From contig JAIYAP010000031.1 of NCBI GenBank assembly GCA_027488935.1, positions 83,239 through 147,238 on the forward strand: a stretch of 64,000 bases of DNA. The letters run 5' to 3'. Made by a program: the position numbers and the translations under genes. The notes under the pieces were generated by a model, which saw only the letters and a list, made by a program, of their open reading frames with translations, did not search any database and had not been told where the DNA came from. The DNA is from Saprospiraceae bacterium (lineage in GTDB: Bacteria > Bacteroidota > Bacteroidia > Chitinophagales > Saprospiraceae). This document shows positions 45,901 through 55,300 of the stretch, in pieces. Numbering within the stretch: the stretch's first letter is position 1; each line of letters begins with the position of its first letter.

Positions 45901-46302
45901 GAAACCGCGCTGAAATGGCTCAAATGATTGACGAATTTGTTCAGGAATCTCAGTATAAGAGAAATGAGCGATGACAGAAGTTAAGGCATAAAGGCAGCGG
46001 GCATCATCGGCTGGAGTTGTCAAGAAATTTGCCTCATGCACAACCGTGTTTGCAAATCTTCGCAAGTGATGTGCGAGATTTTTAATTGTCAATGGTACTT
46101 TATATTCCGTTGTAATAAACACAATGCGGGCATTAAGATTATCCAGATAGCGTTTTTCATCGCTGACTAGTTCCCGAAAAAGAGATTCAAGTATTGTTCG
46201 ATACTTAGGAATTCGTTCTTTTTCAGTCAAGCCTTCTGTACGGAGAACATGATCGATATTTTCATATAATAATGCTGCTTGAGTACGATCAATATACTGC
46301 AT
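42934..46302 (-). CDS. Dna2-like nuclease-helicase
   Basis: First gene of the leftward island, 1122 residues from the ATG chosen here; a start at 46332 would add ten residues, but homolog-like sequence begins at MQYIDRTQ. The nuclease domain, about residues 300-420, has IQGRLDVL (Asp370), IVEMKAG (Glu386, Lys388) and EAQALAYSL (Gln404, Tyr408), the Cas4/Dna2 RecB-like pattern. The SF1B helicase follows: VQGPPGTGKTS, VIDEASQLLEP, MIGDDNQLPA, HYRMHADI, DTVERFQGSERDVIIVSF and LNVMLTRARQHL. It should unwind DNA and cut flaps or ends. The divergent WYL regulator starts 250 bp away and probably controls it. Confidence 0.9.
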   Translation of the reverse strand: MQYIDRTQAALLYENIDHVLRTEGLTEKERIPKYRTILESLFRELVSDEKRYLDNLNARIVFITTEYKVPLTIKNLAHHLRRFANTVVHEANFLTTPADDARCLYALTSVIAHFSYTEIPEQIRQSFEPFQRGFEAELQPSKSKLPTHSFHAIVRDIHVPVETHTIKHCAIVCDTDEMGTITIKFWDNKKEDGFGSDLSGVHEFLWPYCTIYITEVKPYANRDGEYHATDKTLLVLEPDYLLEAKELADCCQIQGDNPLLHLLNRFSKGEITDKMMVGNISGQMLDDLATEPKYSYEASFAKVMRINSFGMLCMAHQEGQYRREAIKSVFETGKQLETTIRYALDSFKNKQLVIEPTFISAKYGIQGRLDVLLENPEDPQFKEIVEMKAGNYHATELYPNHEAQALAYSLMLESTFPGRTGHSTILYAKARPSEKPLRAVRDDSHLRKQKILLLRNRIVANELRISAGDTTVLNRIHPDTFGPAPVFKTGEIASFHQTLNGLSPLLRAWFFGFTKFVFSEMQTAKTGNPNNPDDSGGFSALWRATKSEKVESYNALTYLRLQKEGVTDNFHITLQIDTNLFSSSVTNFREGEVAILYPTPDPENPNPLGQQILKCTILSLTPDQVVVSLANKQLDKSYFKGRKFWAIERDFRESGYRTMLHLLFRFLRSDSSSQERILGLKQPTFQGINEQKGASESIGHAQGNALNPNQLDIVQRALSAQDYFLVQGPPGTGKTSTILRELVRQMAEEGLTVMVIAFTNQAVKVICEKLNDLGIEFIRLGRGEEPYCWQSLSGQLKLNELYDRVSHTKVFVSTQATFAGSLDLLHFKKFHTLVIDEASQLLEPQLAGILPHFERFLMIGDDNQLPAVVLQGEAFTRAEAPELKEIGLFNFRESLFSRLLYNAKTKGWNDCYGMLEYHYRMHADIAAFPNQHFYGGLLKTGLPDQNAPLSFPNNEHPLHALFTQRVAFVPTRRDIRPKVNDVEAHLVIDLITHIHELYGDRFDPTSTVGIITPFRAQIANIRQKLPAQYQSVTIDTVERFQGSERDVIIVSFAVKTPMQLRAIQSINAAGVDRKLNVMLTRARQHLLLLGNAEVLKVSPLYAELLDNTPTIIISEPAIKSVN

Positions 46303-46554
46303 AATGTTTAATTTAAGGCAAACAAACATCAATACAGTCTCTCTAGGACAGATTAATCTAATAATCTAACCAAGAATAGAGACGGATATGAGGCTTTCAA
46401 TTACTTTTGTTTACCGGTTGCTGTTTATGGTTTATTAATAATCCAAACATGACAATTCTTATGCCATTTTTTTGAATTTATTTGTTAATGATGCAAAGAT
46501 GTATACGTGATATGCAGCCTATTTGCATTTTTAAATTTTATTTTTTTAAATATT
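46303..46554. promoter_or_regulatory. Divergent promoter/operator region between the defence operon and the WYL regulator
   Basis: 252 A/T-rich bp separate the outward-facing starts and must carry both promoters. I see no full Bacteroidota promoter; TACTTTTG at 46402-46409 matches the -7 element on the + strand but lacks a clear -33. ATGCAAA (46491-46497) and TTTGCAT (46522-46528) form an inverted repeat whose half-site centres are 31 bp apart, about three helical turns, with the palindrome GTATAC (46501-46506) between them. This is a possible operator for the WYL protein. Confidence 0.45.
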
Positions 46555-47544
46555 ATGCCAACCAATAAACATGCGTCTTTTAGGTATCGCACACTCAATG
46601 GGTGTTTTTCAAACCGGGGCCACAGAAAATGGACGTTGGAAGAACTTGTACAGCATGTTTCCCATCATCTGCAAGAAGATTTTGGGTCTGATATAACGGT
46701 AAGTCAACGCACGATTCAAGGAGATATTAATATCATGCGCAGTGCAAAGCCTCGTGGCTTTGACGCTCCAATTGTTTGTGAAGCCGGTTACTATTTTTAT
46801 AGCGATCCAACCTATACCATTGAAAAAAGTGCTTTGTCTAAGGATGAGTTAGACATTTTACGATCAGCAATTGGTTTGCTTCGGCTCTTGCCAGGATTGC
46901 CTCAACTTCCTGCCTTACAAATGCTACTGAAGCGAGTGGATGTCGGTAACAATTTAAATACGTTATCATCAACTTCGATTCAGTTTGAATCAAACTTATA
47001 TGTCCATGGCCTAGAATGGCTGGGAACCATATATAAATCAATCATAGAACAACAAGTACTACAAATTGCGTATCATCCTTTTACAAATGATCCTTTAGAA
47101 ATTTTATTGCACCCATACCTATTGAAGGAATGGCGTAATCGTTGGTATATTTTTGGTAGAAACTCCCAAGATCAACTTTGGAATTTGGCCTTGGATAGAA
47201 TTCAAAAAATTAAAATAGCTGAGCAGGTCCAATACATAGAAAATGATCTTTTTAATCCTGAAACCTGGTTCAATGATATTATTGGAGTAACCAAACCCAA
47301 CAATGCCCAACCCGTTGAGGTTCAATTTGAGACTTCTTATCTTTCTTCTCGTTATATCGAGACGAGGCCGATTCATGCTTCTCAGCATCTTGTTCATCAG
47401 GAAAATGATCGATATAGGTTTTCTTTGACCGTGATTTTGAATCAGGAGTTAGTCAATGAACTTGTTCGGTATGGAAATGATTTATGCGTAATAAAGCCCA
47501 CCTCACTCAAGGAATCTGTAGAAAAGATCGTTGGGCCGCGATGA
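46555..47544 (+). CDS. WYL-domain transcriptional regulator
   Basis: A 329-residue DNA-binding regulator, read divergently from the defence operon. The start at MPTNKHASFRYR fits the family; the frame extends upstream to a GTG at 46507, but those 16 codons are low-complexity. Residues 10-70 form a winged helix-turn-helix (YRTLNGCF, WTLEELVQHV, VSQRTIQGDINIMR). The WYL domain centres on RNRWYIFGRN (194-203) and LALDRIQKI, and a WCX-like tail follows (ETRPIHASQHL). WYL proteins often sense nucleic acids or nucleotides and repress or activate CRISPR, BREX and other defence operons, so it probably gates the 13-gene island. Confidence 0.9.
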   Translation: MPTNKHASFRYRTLNGCFSNRGHRKWTLEELVQHVSHHLQEDFGSDITVSQRTIQGDINIMRSAKPRGFDAPIVCEAGYYFYSDPTYTIEKSALSKDELDILRSAIGLLRLLPGLPQLPALQMLLKRVDVGNNLNTLSSTSIQFESNLYVHGLEWLGTIYKSIIEQQVLQIAYHPFTNDPLEILLHPYLLKEWRNRWYIFGRNSQDQLWNLALDRIQKIKIAEQVQYIENDLFNPETWFNDIIGVTKPNNAQPVEVQFETSYLSSRYIETRPIHASQHLVHQENDRYRFSLTVILNQELVNELVRYGNDLCVIKPTSLKESVEKIVGPR

Positions 47545-48373
47545 ATTTTAACTTGGAAGAACGAAGGAAGCCAAACAATCGTTGAGACTTAGTAATAAAT
47601 ACAACACGTGTCAAGTCATAACCGGTATTGGAACAGCAACTGTCAACCCATACCGGAATACGCACTAAGCCTGTAAAAGACCTGTAGGAATACCGCTCAA
47701 AAATGTCCACAAAAATGGAAAGGTGATTTTAAAATGTCAACCTAAAACCGGAATATAGTTTTTTAGGTATGGTCAATGTCACTACGCGCATCCGATCCTC
47801 CTTTACGCCCATCCGAAGATTCTCCAAGCCCATCCGAAGATTCTTTACGCTCATCCGAAGCTTCTCCAAGCCCATTCGAACATTCTCCAAGGCCATCCGA
47901 ACATTCTTTACGCCCGTCCGAACATTCTCCAAGCCCATCCGAACATTCTCCAAGCCCGTCCGAACATTCTCCAAGCCCGTCCGAACATTCTCCAAGCCCG
48001 TCCGAACATTCTCCAAGCCCGTCCGAAGCTTCTTTACGCCCGTCCGAACATTCTCCAAGCTCATCCGAAGCCTTTTCCCCGCCTAAAAAGCGCTAAAAGT
48101 GTTAAAATTTGAGGCCCAAAAAGGCGCTTTCGTGGAAAACTCTTTCATATATGTGGAAAAAAATATGACTTTTCCCGAATGTTTTGGCGGTTTTTGGGCC
48201 AAAAACCACTCAAAATCCACATGCCAAATTTTTCGAGTCCCAAAATTGGCCAAAATGCGGTGGAAAACTTCCGAAAATTTGTACGTTTTTTTCTGGGTGG
48301 GCTTAGTGCACATTTGCTGCATCAGTAGCCACGAAGGCTGCTGACTTATTGTTCACTTTTTAATTTTTTCACT
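47545..48373. other. Non-coding stretch containing a 21-bp minisatellite
   Basis: 829 bp after the WYL gene. A short hairpin (ACCTAAAA 47740-47747 with TTTTAGGT 47761-47768) precedes the tandem array at 47787-48080. From 48081 to 48373 there is A/T-rich sequence with many TTTTGG/CCAAAA runs and a weak 81-codon + strand frame that I do not believe is a gene. No RNA gene is seen. Confidence 0.6.
47787..48080. repeat. Tandem array of fourteen 21-bp units (minisatellite)
   Basis: Fourteen contiguous 21-bp units, typical form CCCGTCCGAACATTCTCCAAG, with a variant ending TTTACG in place of CCAAG-type ends in units 1, 3, 6 and 12. Units 7-11 are nearly identical. There are no spacers, so it is not a CRISPR array. 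Because 21 is a multiple of three and the unit lacks stops in several frames, long frames exist on both strands. The - strand frame (ATG at 48064, ending 47729) would encode an ENVRTGL heptad repeat, and the + frames encode PVRTFSK and PSPSEHS repeats. Confidence 0.9.
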
Positions 48374-49003
48374 ATGAAACTGAAAGTTAAAAAAACAGCT
48401 TTCCAATCATTACGCCAGGCGGGTCTGGTGGCTTTTGCAACAAACGTAACCAATCGGATGACGGAACGTCCGGAGTACGCGGCCTTCGCAGACCAGGTAC
48501 TTGTGCTTAAACAACAAACGGATGCTTTTATCGCTGCGCTGGCGGATAGCGCACAAGGTGGGGCCGACCGTATTACCCTGAAAGGGGAATCGCAGGCGGC
48601 CTTGGTACGCACCCTCAATGAATTGGCCGACGGCCTCAACTACTTCCACACGGGGCCAGAAAGTTGGGTGACCAATGCTGGTTTTTCGGCGGTCGATCCT
48701 CGGACGGGTACCAAACTCGGATCGATGCAGCCGCCTACCAATATCCGGGCTATCCCCCAAACGGTTTCGGGCGAACTGGAACTGCGGTATGAATTGCCGG
48801 ACCCGAAAGCGGTGCGCAACACGGGCCTGGAATTCTCCACGGATAACGGCGAAACCTGGACAAACGGCACCTATAGCTCGGGGTCGGTGATGAAGGTGAA
48901 AGGATTGCCTGCCCGGAAAGCGGTGCTGATTCGCTTACGCTCGATTGGCACGCTGCAACGGATGAGCGGCTGGTCGGAATCGATGGAGCTGTTTTTGGTA
49001 TAG
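48374..49003 (+). CDS. Small FN3-like hypothetical protein
   Basis: A 209-residue protein without a signal peptide. Residues 1-95 are helical (MKLKVKKTAFQSL..., then VLVLKQQTDAFIAALADSA). Residues 120-209 look like a fibronectin type III beta-sandwich: PPTNIRAIPQ, LELRYELPDPKAV, LEFSTDNGETWT and VLIRLRSIG...GWSESMELFLV. Similar proteins are frequent in Saprospiraceae next to repeat-rich DNA; none to my knowledge has an assigned role. It is GC-richer than the island to its left. It is followed by a 20-bp palindrome 14 bp after the stop. Confidence 0.75.
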   Translation: MKLKVKKTAFQSLRQAGLVAFATNVTNRMTERPEYAAFADQVLVLKQQTDAFIAALADSAQGGADRITLKGESQAALVRTLNELADGLNYFHTGPESWVTNAGFSAVDPRTGTKLGSMQPPTNIRAIPQTVSGELELRYELPDPKAVRNTGLEFSTDNGETWTNGTYSSGSVMKVKGLPARKAVLIRLRSIGTLQRMSGWSESMELFLV

Positions 49004-49016
49004 CAGGGACATGCAG

Positions 49017-49036
49017 GGACAAGTCGCGACTTGTCC
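49017..49036. repeat. Perfect 20-bp palindrome
   Basis: GGACAAGTCGCGACTTGTCC is its own reverse complement and lies 14 bp after the FN3-like gene. Palindromes of the CAAGTCGCGACTTG type recur as short repeats in Bacteroidota genomes. It may be REP-like or act as a terminator stem. Confidence 0.7.
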
Positions 49037-49148
49037 GTACGCCGGGTGGATGTAGGCAAGTTGCGTATTAGGATTTCCGATCAGATGCGTTGAGAATAAT
49101 ACACGCTTTTGCAAAGATGATAGATGTGATGGGTAGTGTACGCTTTGG

Positions 49149-49169
49149 CGCCCGAATAGAATTCGGGCG
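49149..49169. repeat. REP-like hairpin
   Basis: CGCCCGAAT (49149-49157) pairs perfectly with ATTCGGGCG (49161-49169) around the 3-nt loop AGA. No gene assignment. Confidence 0.65.
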
Positions 49170-49260
49170 TAACAAGATGTTAGATGTGATGGCGTCCTTA
49201 CTTTAGGCGAGACTTGGAGGGATTTCGGATTTATGCCCCCAGCCTGGCCTCCCCAATAAA

Positions 49261-49297
49261 ACAAGCCACGCTTCCTTGGAAAAGGAGAGCGTGGCTT
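49261..49297 (-). terminator. Intrinsic terminator of the giant adhesin gene
   Basis: AAGCCACGCT (49263-49272) pairs with AGCGTGGCTT (49288-49297), and the stem continues with TCCT/AGGA after a one-base bulge. Read on the - strand it is followed by TGTTTTATT and lies about 30 bp after the stop codon. Confidence 0.75.
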
Positions 49298-49324
49298 CTT
49301 GTACTTAAATCAAATATCAGAATT

Positions 49325-52300
49325 TTACTTCATCTGCACCATTTTCTGCGTAGCAGCATCGCGGTCCGTCTCTAACTTGTAATACAACAAGCCGCTTGTA
49401 TTCATCGCACTTAAATCCAGGGCAACGGTGTTGTAGCCTTTGGCAAAGTTGCCTTTCTGGCGGTGCACCAAGCGGCCGGTTTCGTCGTAAATACTCAGTA
49501 CGGCGCTGCTTGCTTCTGGCAGGTTGAACGGAATCATCGTTTTATGCACAAACGGATTGGGCTGGTTTTGATACAACTCGAATCCGACGCCCGCAACGGT
49601 TTGGTTGGTGCCTTGGTTGAAACGCAAGGCCACATCCAGCAAGGTACCGTTTTGGTAGGCCTCGGCTTTGGTGATGCGGCTGGATACGCTCAACAACGAA
49701 CTTAATCTGCCGGCTTTTAAGGCGCGGAAACGGATCGCAAACTCTCCTGCCAATGGACCGTCGTACGAAGTGGTGATCGCGTTGGCAAACACACCAAAGT
49801 TTTCAGCGCGCATACCCACACCCGGAAGGATATCCACGACTTCCAAACCAGGGAACTGTAGGGTAAACTGGTAGGCTGTCGTGACTTCAGACGCTTTCAA
49901 CGCAACGGTAAAGGTTTCTCCTGCCGCAATTTGCCGGTCTTCCAGGTCGAACAACAAGGTTCCGTTGGAACGGTCGTCGCTGCTCATCAGCGCATTCGCA
50001 ATGGCGTTGGTGTTGACGTCGCCTACTTTAATCGCTACAAAGTCTTCTTCCAGGCGGTTGCCGCTGAGGCTAAGGATCGATTTAAACTCCGGGAAGTTGG
50101 TTAGGAACGGCTGCAAGGGATCGGGGAACACGAATGCTTTGTCGACAAAACGCCAACTGGTATTGCTGCCCAGTTCGATGGTGATGCCGAGGATGAGGCG
50201 CCGCAACTCTACAATATCAAAGTTGGTGACGGACTCGCTGTTGTTGGCATCGGCCGCGATGATTTTGTACGGACTGTCCAGGGTGTCGATGCCCAGGATA
50301 TGGCGGCTGATCAATACCAGGTCGTACGTGGATACCCCGTTTAAGTGGTTGTCGTCTTTCAAAGGGGTGACGGTTGAATTGGACGACAAGGGGATCGAGT
50401 TGAACAGGTATTTGCCACTGGCTCCGGTCAGGTTACTGAACGTGAAACTCGGAATGGCGTTGCCGGTGCCGGTAATTTCCACACTACCCTCTTCCAGGCC
50501 GTTGGCGGCTTCCGTAAGCAGGAAACCCGCTACTTTGGCGCTGTTGGAATCGCTCGGACACACCCCGTCATTGTCTTGAATGATGATGTAGGTTTCACAG
50601 TATCCTGCGTTGCCGGCTTTGTCGACCGACCATAATTCCACGATTTGGGTGCCGAGTTCGGTACAACTGTAGGACACGCTGGTTTGCGGCGTGCCATCCG
50701 GGTTGTACGGGAATCCGGTGTCGGTGCCTTTTTTGCGGATGCCGGTTACCAATTGCGCGACTGGCGTGCAATTGTCTTCGGTGTACTGCAAGAAGTCGCT
50801 GGCCCACAAGGTTTGGGAAATGCCGACCGCGCCTAAGTTGGTGGTCAGGCCGTTCAGACAAACAACGGTGGGTGCTTTTCCGTCTTTTACCTCAAAACTG
50901 TATTCGCAGGTTTTTTCGTTGCCACAACCATCTTCCACAATCCACAAAATGCGGTGTTTGCCGTAAGGCAGTTCGGGCACCACATAGGTGTTCTGGTTTG
51001 CCTGGGTGTTCCAGCGCACCCGACCAATGCGGGTGTTTCCTGCTACAACGGTTTCGAGGGCAAATCCATATTTGAAGTTGGCTGCGCCCGGACGTTGGTC
51101 AAAGGCACGCAAGGTGCCGCCGCTGTAGTTCGGATTACCCGCATTGCCAAAGGGCACTTTGTTCCATCCCAAGCCTCCCAAGCCGGTCTGATCGCTGCTG
51201 ATGACGGTTTCCTGTACGTTGTCGTTGTCCAGATCCAAAAACAGCAAGTAACTGATTTTCAGGTCTGCGCCGGAACAGGAGTCGATGGCCGTGATGTTCA
51301 GGTCGGTCGGACCTTCGCACAAGTCATGGATGCCCAGGGCGTTGTCCCACCAGTAGGTTTCGTTCCAATGGTATTTTTCGTTGACCGTTTGATCGGCAAA
51401 CACCACCGTGCTATCGGGGCAATTGCTGATAGCAGGGTCTTGTCCATCCTGCACCTTGATGATTTGCACGTACTGGTAACCATTCACATTGGCTGTCCAG
51501 AAGCTGGAGAAATCGGTCGATGTTGGGTCAGTTGGCAGCAGTTTGACCACCGTGGGTGCCCAGGGTGCAGGCGTACCGGCAGGCGACACAATGGGGCCTG
51601 GCAAGTTTTGGCTGCTGGTGCTGTTGCTGTTTGGATTCGGGTTCGGAACGATGGTGTACGGCAAATTAGGATTGTACGTACACCAGTTGATGATTTTCCA
51701 GGTCCGCTGAATCTCAAAGCAGGCGTCGGGCACGACGGTGAATATTTGATCTTCAAAGGTGATTCCCAAGGCTTCGCAATCTTTTCCGACAAACGTTGGC
51801 TTGCCGAAATCGCCGGTGCCATCGCAGGAGGTGACGATTACGTCGTTCGGGAACTTCACATAATAATCCTGTTCGTAGTTGACCACAATGCGCTGGGTAC
51901 ATTGGCTGCTGTTGCCGCCACAGTCGAAGGCCCTGAAAGTACGGGTGATGGTGCCTTTATTGCACAAGGAATCGAAGAGGCTCAGATTGAGGGTTTGGCT
52001 CAACCCGATTTGTCCCTGGAACACCTTGGTGGAGTCGAGGCAGCAGTTGTCGAGGATTTCAGGCAAACCGTACGCAGTTAAAGACGGATCAAAGTTTTCG
52101 CACGAAACCGTCACATTGGCCGGTGCGTTGCAATTCGGTTTGATTTTATCTTCCACCAAAACGGTTACCATACAATCGTTGAAATGGCCTTCGTATTCGT
52201 CGATACCAACACTGTCGTTGAGTACAGGCACATCATACACCCGGAACTGAACCAACACGCTGTCACCGATGTCATCGCAGCAGAAGGTTATGGCCGGTTC

Positions 52301-55300
52301 GAACTGGGCATTTGACTGGCAGATACTGCTCAACATGGGCCGCACACGGAATGTGACCGGATGGCAATAGTCTTTACTACCGTCATCGAAGGTAGCCGCA
52401 TCAATGACTGCTATTCCATCATTTCCAAGGCCGACCTGGGTAAAGGCGTCACAAGTGGAAACGGGCAGTACCAAATCCTCCACGGTAAGCAGGAACTCAC
52501 AGCTCGATACGTTGGCACAATTGTCAGAAGCCGAATATTTCACCGTATACGTATTGCCTTCTGGCAAACACTGGGTAAAGGCAAACACCGCCAGGGTATC
52601 CGGTTTCCAGTAGTTGTTGCCAGGGAAATCGCTGTACGTACCCGGTATGGTGAAGGTGGTGATGTTTCCAGAGGAAGGATCTACACCGGTCACCCGCGCT
52701 TCGAGGTTGATGATCTGCGAACAACCTTCCGAAATCACCACATCGGGTAACGGCGCGGTTGCGCAACAAGTAAACGGATCGGTCGAAACGGTGATATTGC
52801 CCGGACAGGTAAATACCGGACCACCGAAGTCTTTCACGCGGATGCGTTGCAGGTATTCGATTGGGTTGCCTGGCCCGGTGGGTAAGCAACTGTTCGACAC
52901 GACCCAGGTACGGAAGATGTCGTAATTGCCGGAGCAACCGTACGTTACCACATCGGTATAGCCGAGGGTGGCGCTACACAAACTTGCTCCTACTGGTGAT
53001 CCGTTGATGCTGGGCTGGCCGGTAACGATCGGTGCCGTGGCATTCGGATTCAGGTAGGCCGTTTCACAATCGACCGTAACATCCGCAGGCATCACAATTT
53101 CCGGCAAATTGAACGGCAGTACCGTGATCAAATGGGAACAGGTCGTCTGGTTGTTCCAAGAGTCGGTCACGATAAAGGTCCGCTGCATTTCCAGGCGTGG
53201 GGTACCACATTCACCGTTGTCTTGCACCGATTCAGCAATCTGAGTGGTGGTGGGCGAACAATCCTGGATGCTCACATTACCGGTCGTAGACGGCGCCAAA
53301 GGTTGGCTGCAGGCGATGGTAATGTTGGGCGGACAAGTAATCTTGGGTGCCAGTTTATCTTCCAAAATCAATTTGCCCCAGGTTTTATTGCAAGAAACCT
53401 TGTGCTCGATTTCCACTACAATGGTTTGACCGAGCTTGTCGGGGGTAAGCGGATTTGGAATGATCTGGTTGGTATTCAGGTCGCGTAAAGTGACCTTATA
53501 ATAGCCGCCCAATGGATAATTGAAGTCGGTGCAATCATCGGCTTCCCCTTCGAGGATCATCGATGCCTCGATGAGGGCCAGGCAAGTAGAGTCCATAGAA
53601 ACATGCACAACATCATTGGCGACCAAAGGCGAAGCGATTTTCCAGCAATCGGTCAGCGGGGTAGGGTCATCGGCCGTGCCATTATCGCCTGGTGCCAGCA
53701 GGTTGGTGGTCAATGGATCATCGCCGTCATCGCTCAGGTCATTGACCATATATTGGCCGCCGTTGATAAAGTCAGGAATCGGCACATTCTGGAAGTTGAC
53801 CGCAAAACCTTTTACCAAAGCCTGCACATCGGGTGCGCTGGGTGCGCCGGGTGCTGTTGGATTTAGTTCAAAACGCATGCGTACGCATACTTTCTGATTG
53901 GGCCAAAGCAAGCCGGAGTTGCCGTTGAACAGCGCAATATTGGTTGTACCGTCGTAATTGGCTGCTAAACCAGGATTTTGTTGGGCATCGCTGCTGGAAA
54001 TGGCTGGTGCACCGTTCGGAACAAAGCCCGAGAACATGCTGCCGAATGCGTTAGAACCGCCAAGATCGAGGGTTGCTTCCAGGTTATTGACAGGCACTTT
54101 GCCCGAATTTTGGATGCAAAGCGTCATGATCACATCAAAATGCCCGCAAGTACCGCTGGTTGCTTTTTCAATACCGCTGATTTGCAAGGCGGAGGCGATT
54201 TTGGGCTCATCGATGAATCCGGCGTCCAGCGAGTTGTCTTCCTGATTGTCGGGGAAACTGAGTTGGCCATTGTTGTCGTACAAGCCATCTTCGCCGGTGA
54301 CCAAAAAGTTGGTCAGCATATCCGGTACCGCCAAAGCCATAAACGGAGCGGCGTCGCTGTCGTTGAAGTCGTTGGCCGGCGCCAGGTTCGGAATGGTCAA
54401 AATTTTGCCGTTCGGCGCAATACCATTGACCGGGTTAGAGCCGCCCAGGTATTTGAGCGGGGCAATCCGGTATGGGCCGGAAATCAGGCCCAGCCAGCCG
54501 TAGCGGCCGTTAGCATCCGTCAAATTGCCATAAGTGCGGTCGTCGGCGGTGTTGAAGTTTTGGTCTTCACCAGCCCAGCGCAACACCATGGTTACACCTG
54601 CGAGGGGCATTTCCGACACATCCTGATCGCCTTCGATATCGCTGTCCATCCACACAAAGTTGCCTGAACGTGCAACGGGTTTCCAATAGTCTTCCACCTC
54701 GCCGAACGGAACGGTTCCGGTTGGCGGAATATCGGCAGTGGTATTCAAACGGATGCGGAAATAAGCATTGCCGTTGTTGTACACCGCATCGGTAGGCACC
54801 TGGAAGCAATACCGGCGGGTCGCCTGCCCCTGCGGCAATTGCGGCGCTGCGGTATTGACGGTTGCGCCATCGATGGAGGTAAAGGTCAGTTTTTCATTCA
54901 GGTCAAATGCCGCGTTCCCATTCAAATCGAGCCACACACTCACGTATGCAGGTGTGTAAGGCGCGCCTGGCACCGTTGTCTGGATGCTTGCACAGGCTTC
55001 GAAGCCGGGAATGATGGGTGTTAGCAAATTAAAGCCATCTTCATCATCGCCGCTGGCAGGAACCGAGCCTACATTGTAGGTACTTGGGTCATTGTCGTCG
55101 CCACCTGTTGGGTCGTTGCCCGATTGTGGATCAGGTTGTCCATCGGATTCGCTGTCAATCCCGGTACCCAGGAACAAGCCAGGAACGATGGTTGCACGTG
55201 CGCCATTGTTGGCCGTCAACGTAGCGTAGGTATTCGGGTTGTCGCCCAAATCAACGGCTACAAAGCCCATGTCGTGGGTTTGATCGTCATGCTTATCCGG

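Larger units (their letters stand above)
49004..49324. other. Intergenic region with REP-like hairpins
   Basis: 321 bp between convergent genes, with no coding signal. It holds a perfect 20-bp palindrome (49017-49036), a GC-rich hairpin (49149-49169), two copies of AGATG(A/T)TAGATGTGATGG on either side of that hairpin, and the terminator of the giant gene (49261-49297). Confidence 0.7.

Noticed and set aside
18044..46302. Match to DISARM, BREX or Dnd/Dpd systems
   Set aside because: I see no DUF1998 protein, PglZ phosphatase, BrxC/BrxL, Dnd sulfur enzymes or 7-deazaguanine insertion enzyme; only general helicase and nuclease classes are shared.
47787..48080. Possible CRISPR array
   Set aside because: Units are contiguous with no unique spacers and no cas genes are nearby.
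47729..48096. Open frames on both strands across the 21-bp repeats (106-112 codons)
   Set aside because: They arise from a stop-free 21-bp unit that is open in several frames at once; no frame has independent coding support, so I list the array as a repeat only.
48099..48344. 81-codon + strand frame before the FN3-like gene
   Set aside because: A/T-rich TTTTGG/CCAAAA repeats and no domain pattern; probably non-coding.
50954..52081. 375-codon frame opposite the giant adhesin gene
   Set aside because: It is antisense to well-conserved HYR and GHTD-like coding sequence, has odd composition and no family signal; a shadow of the GC-rich gene.
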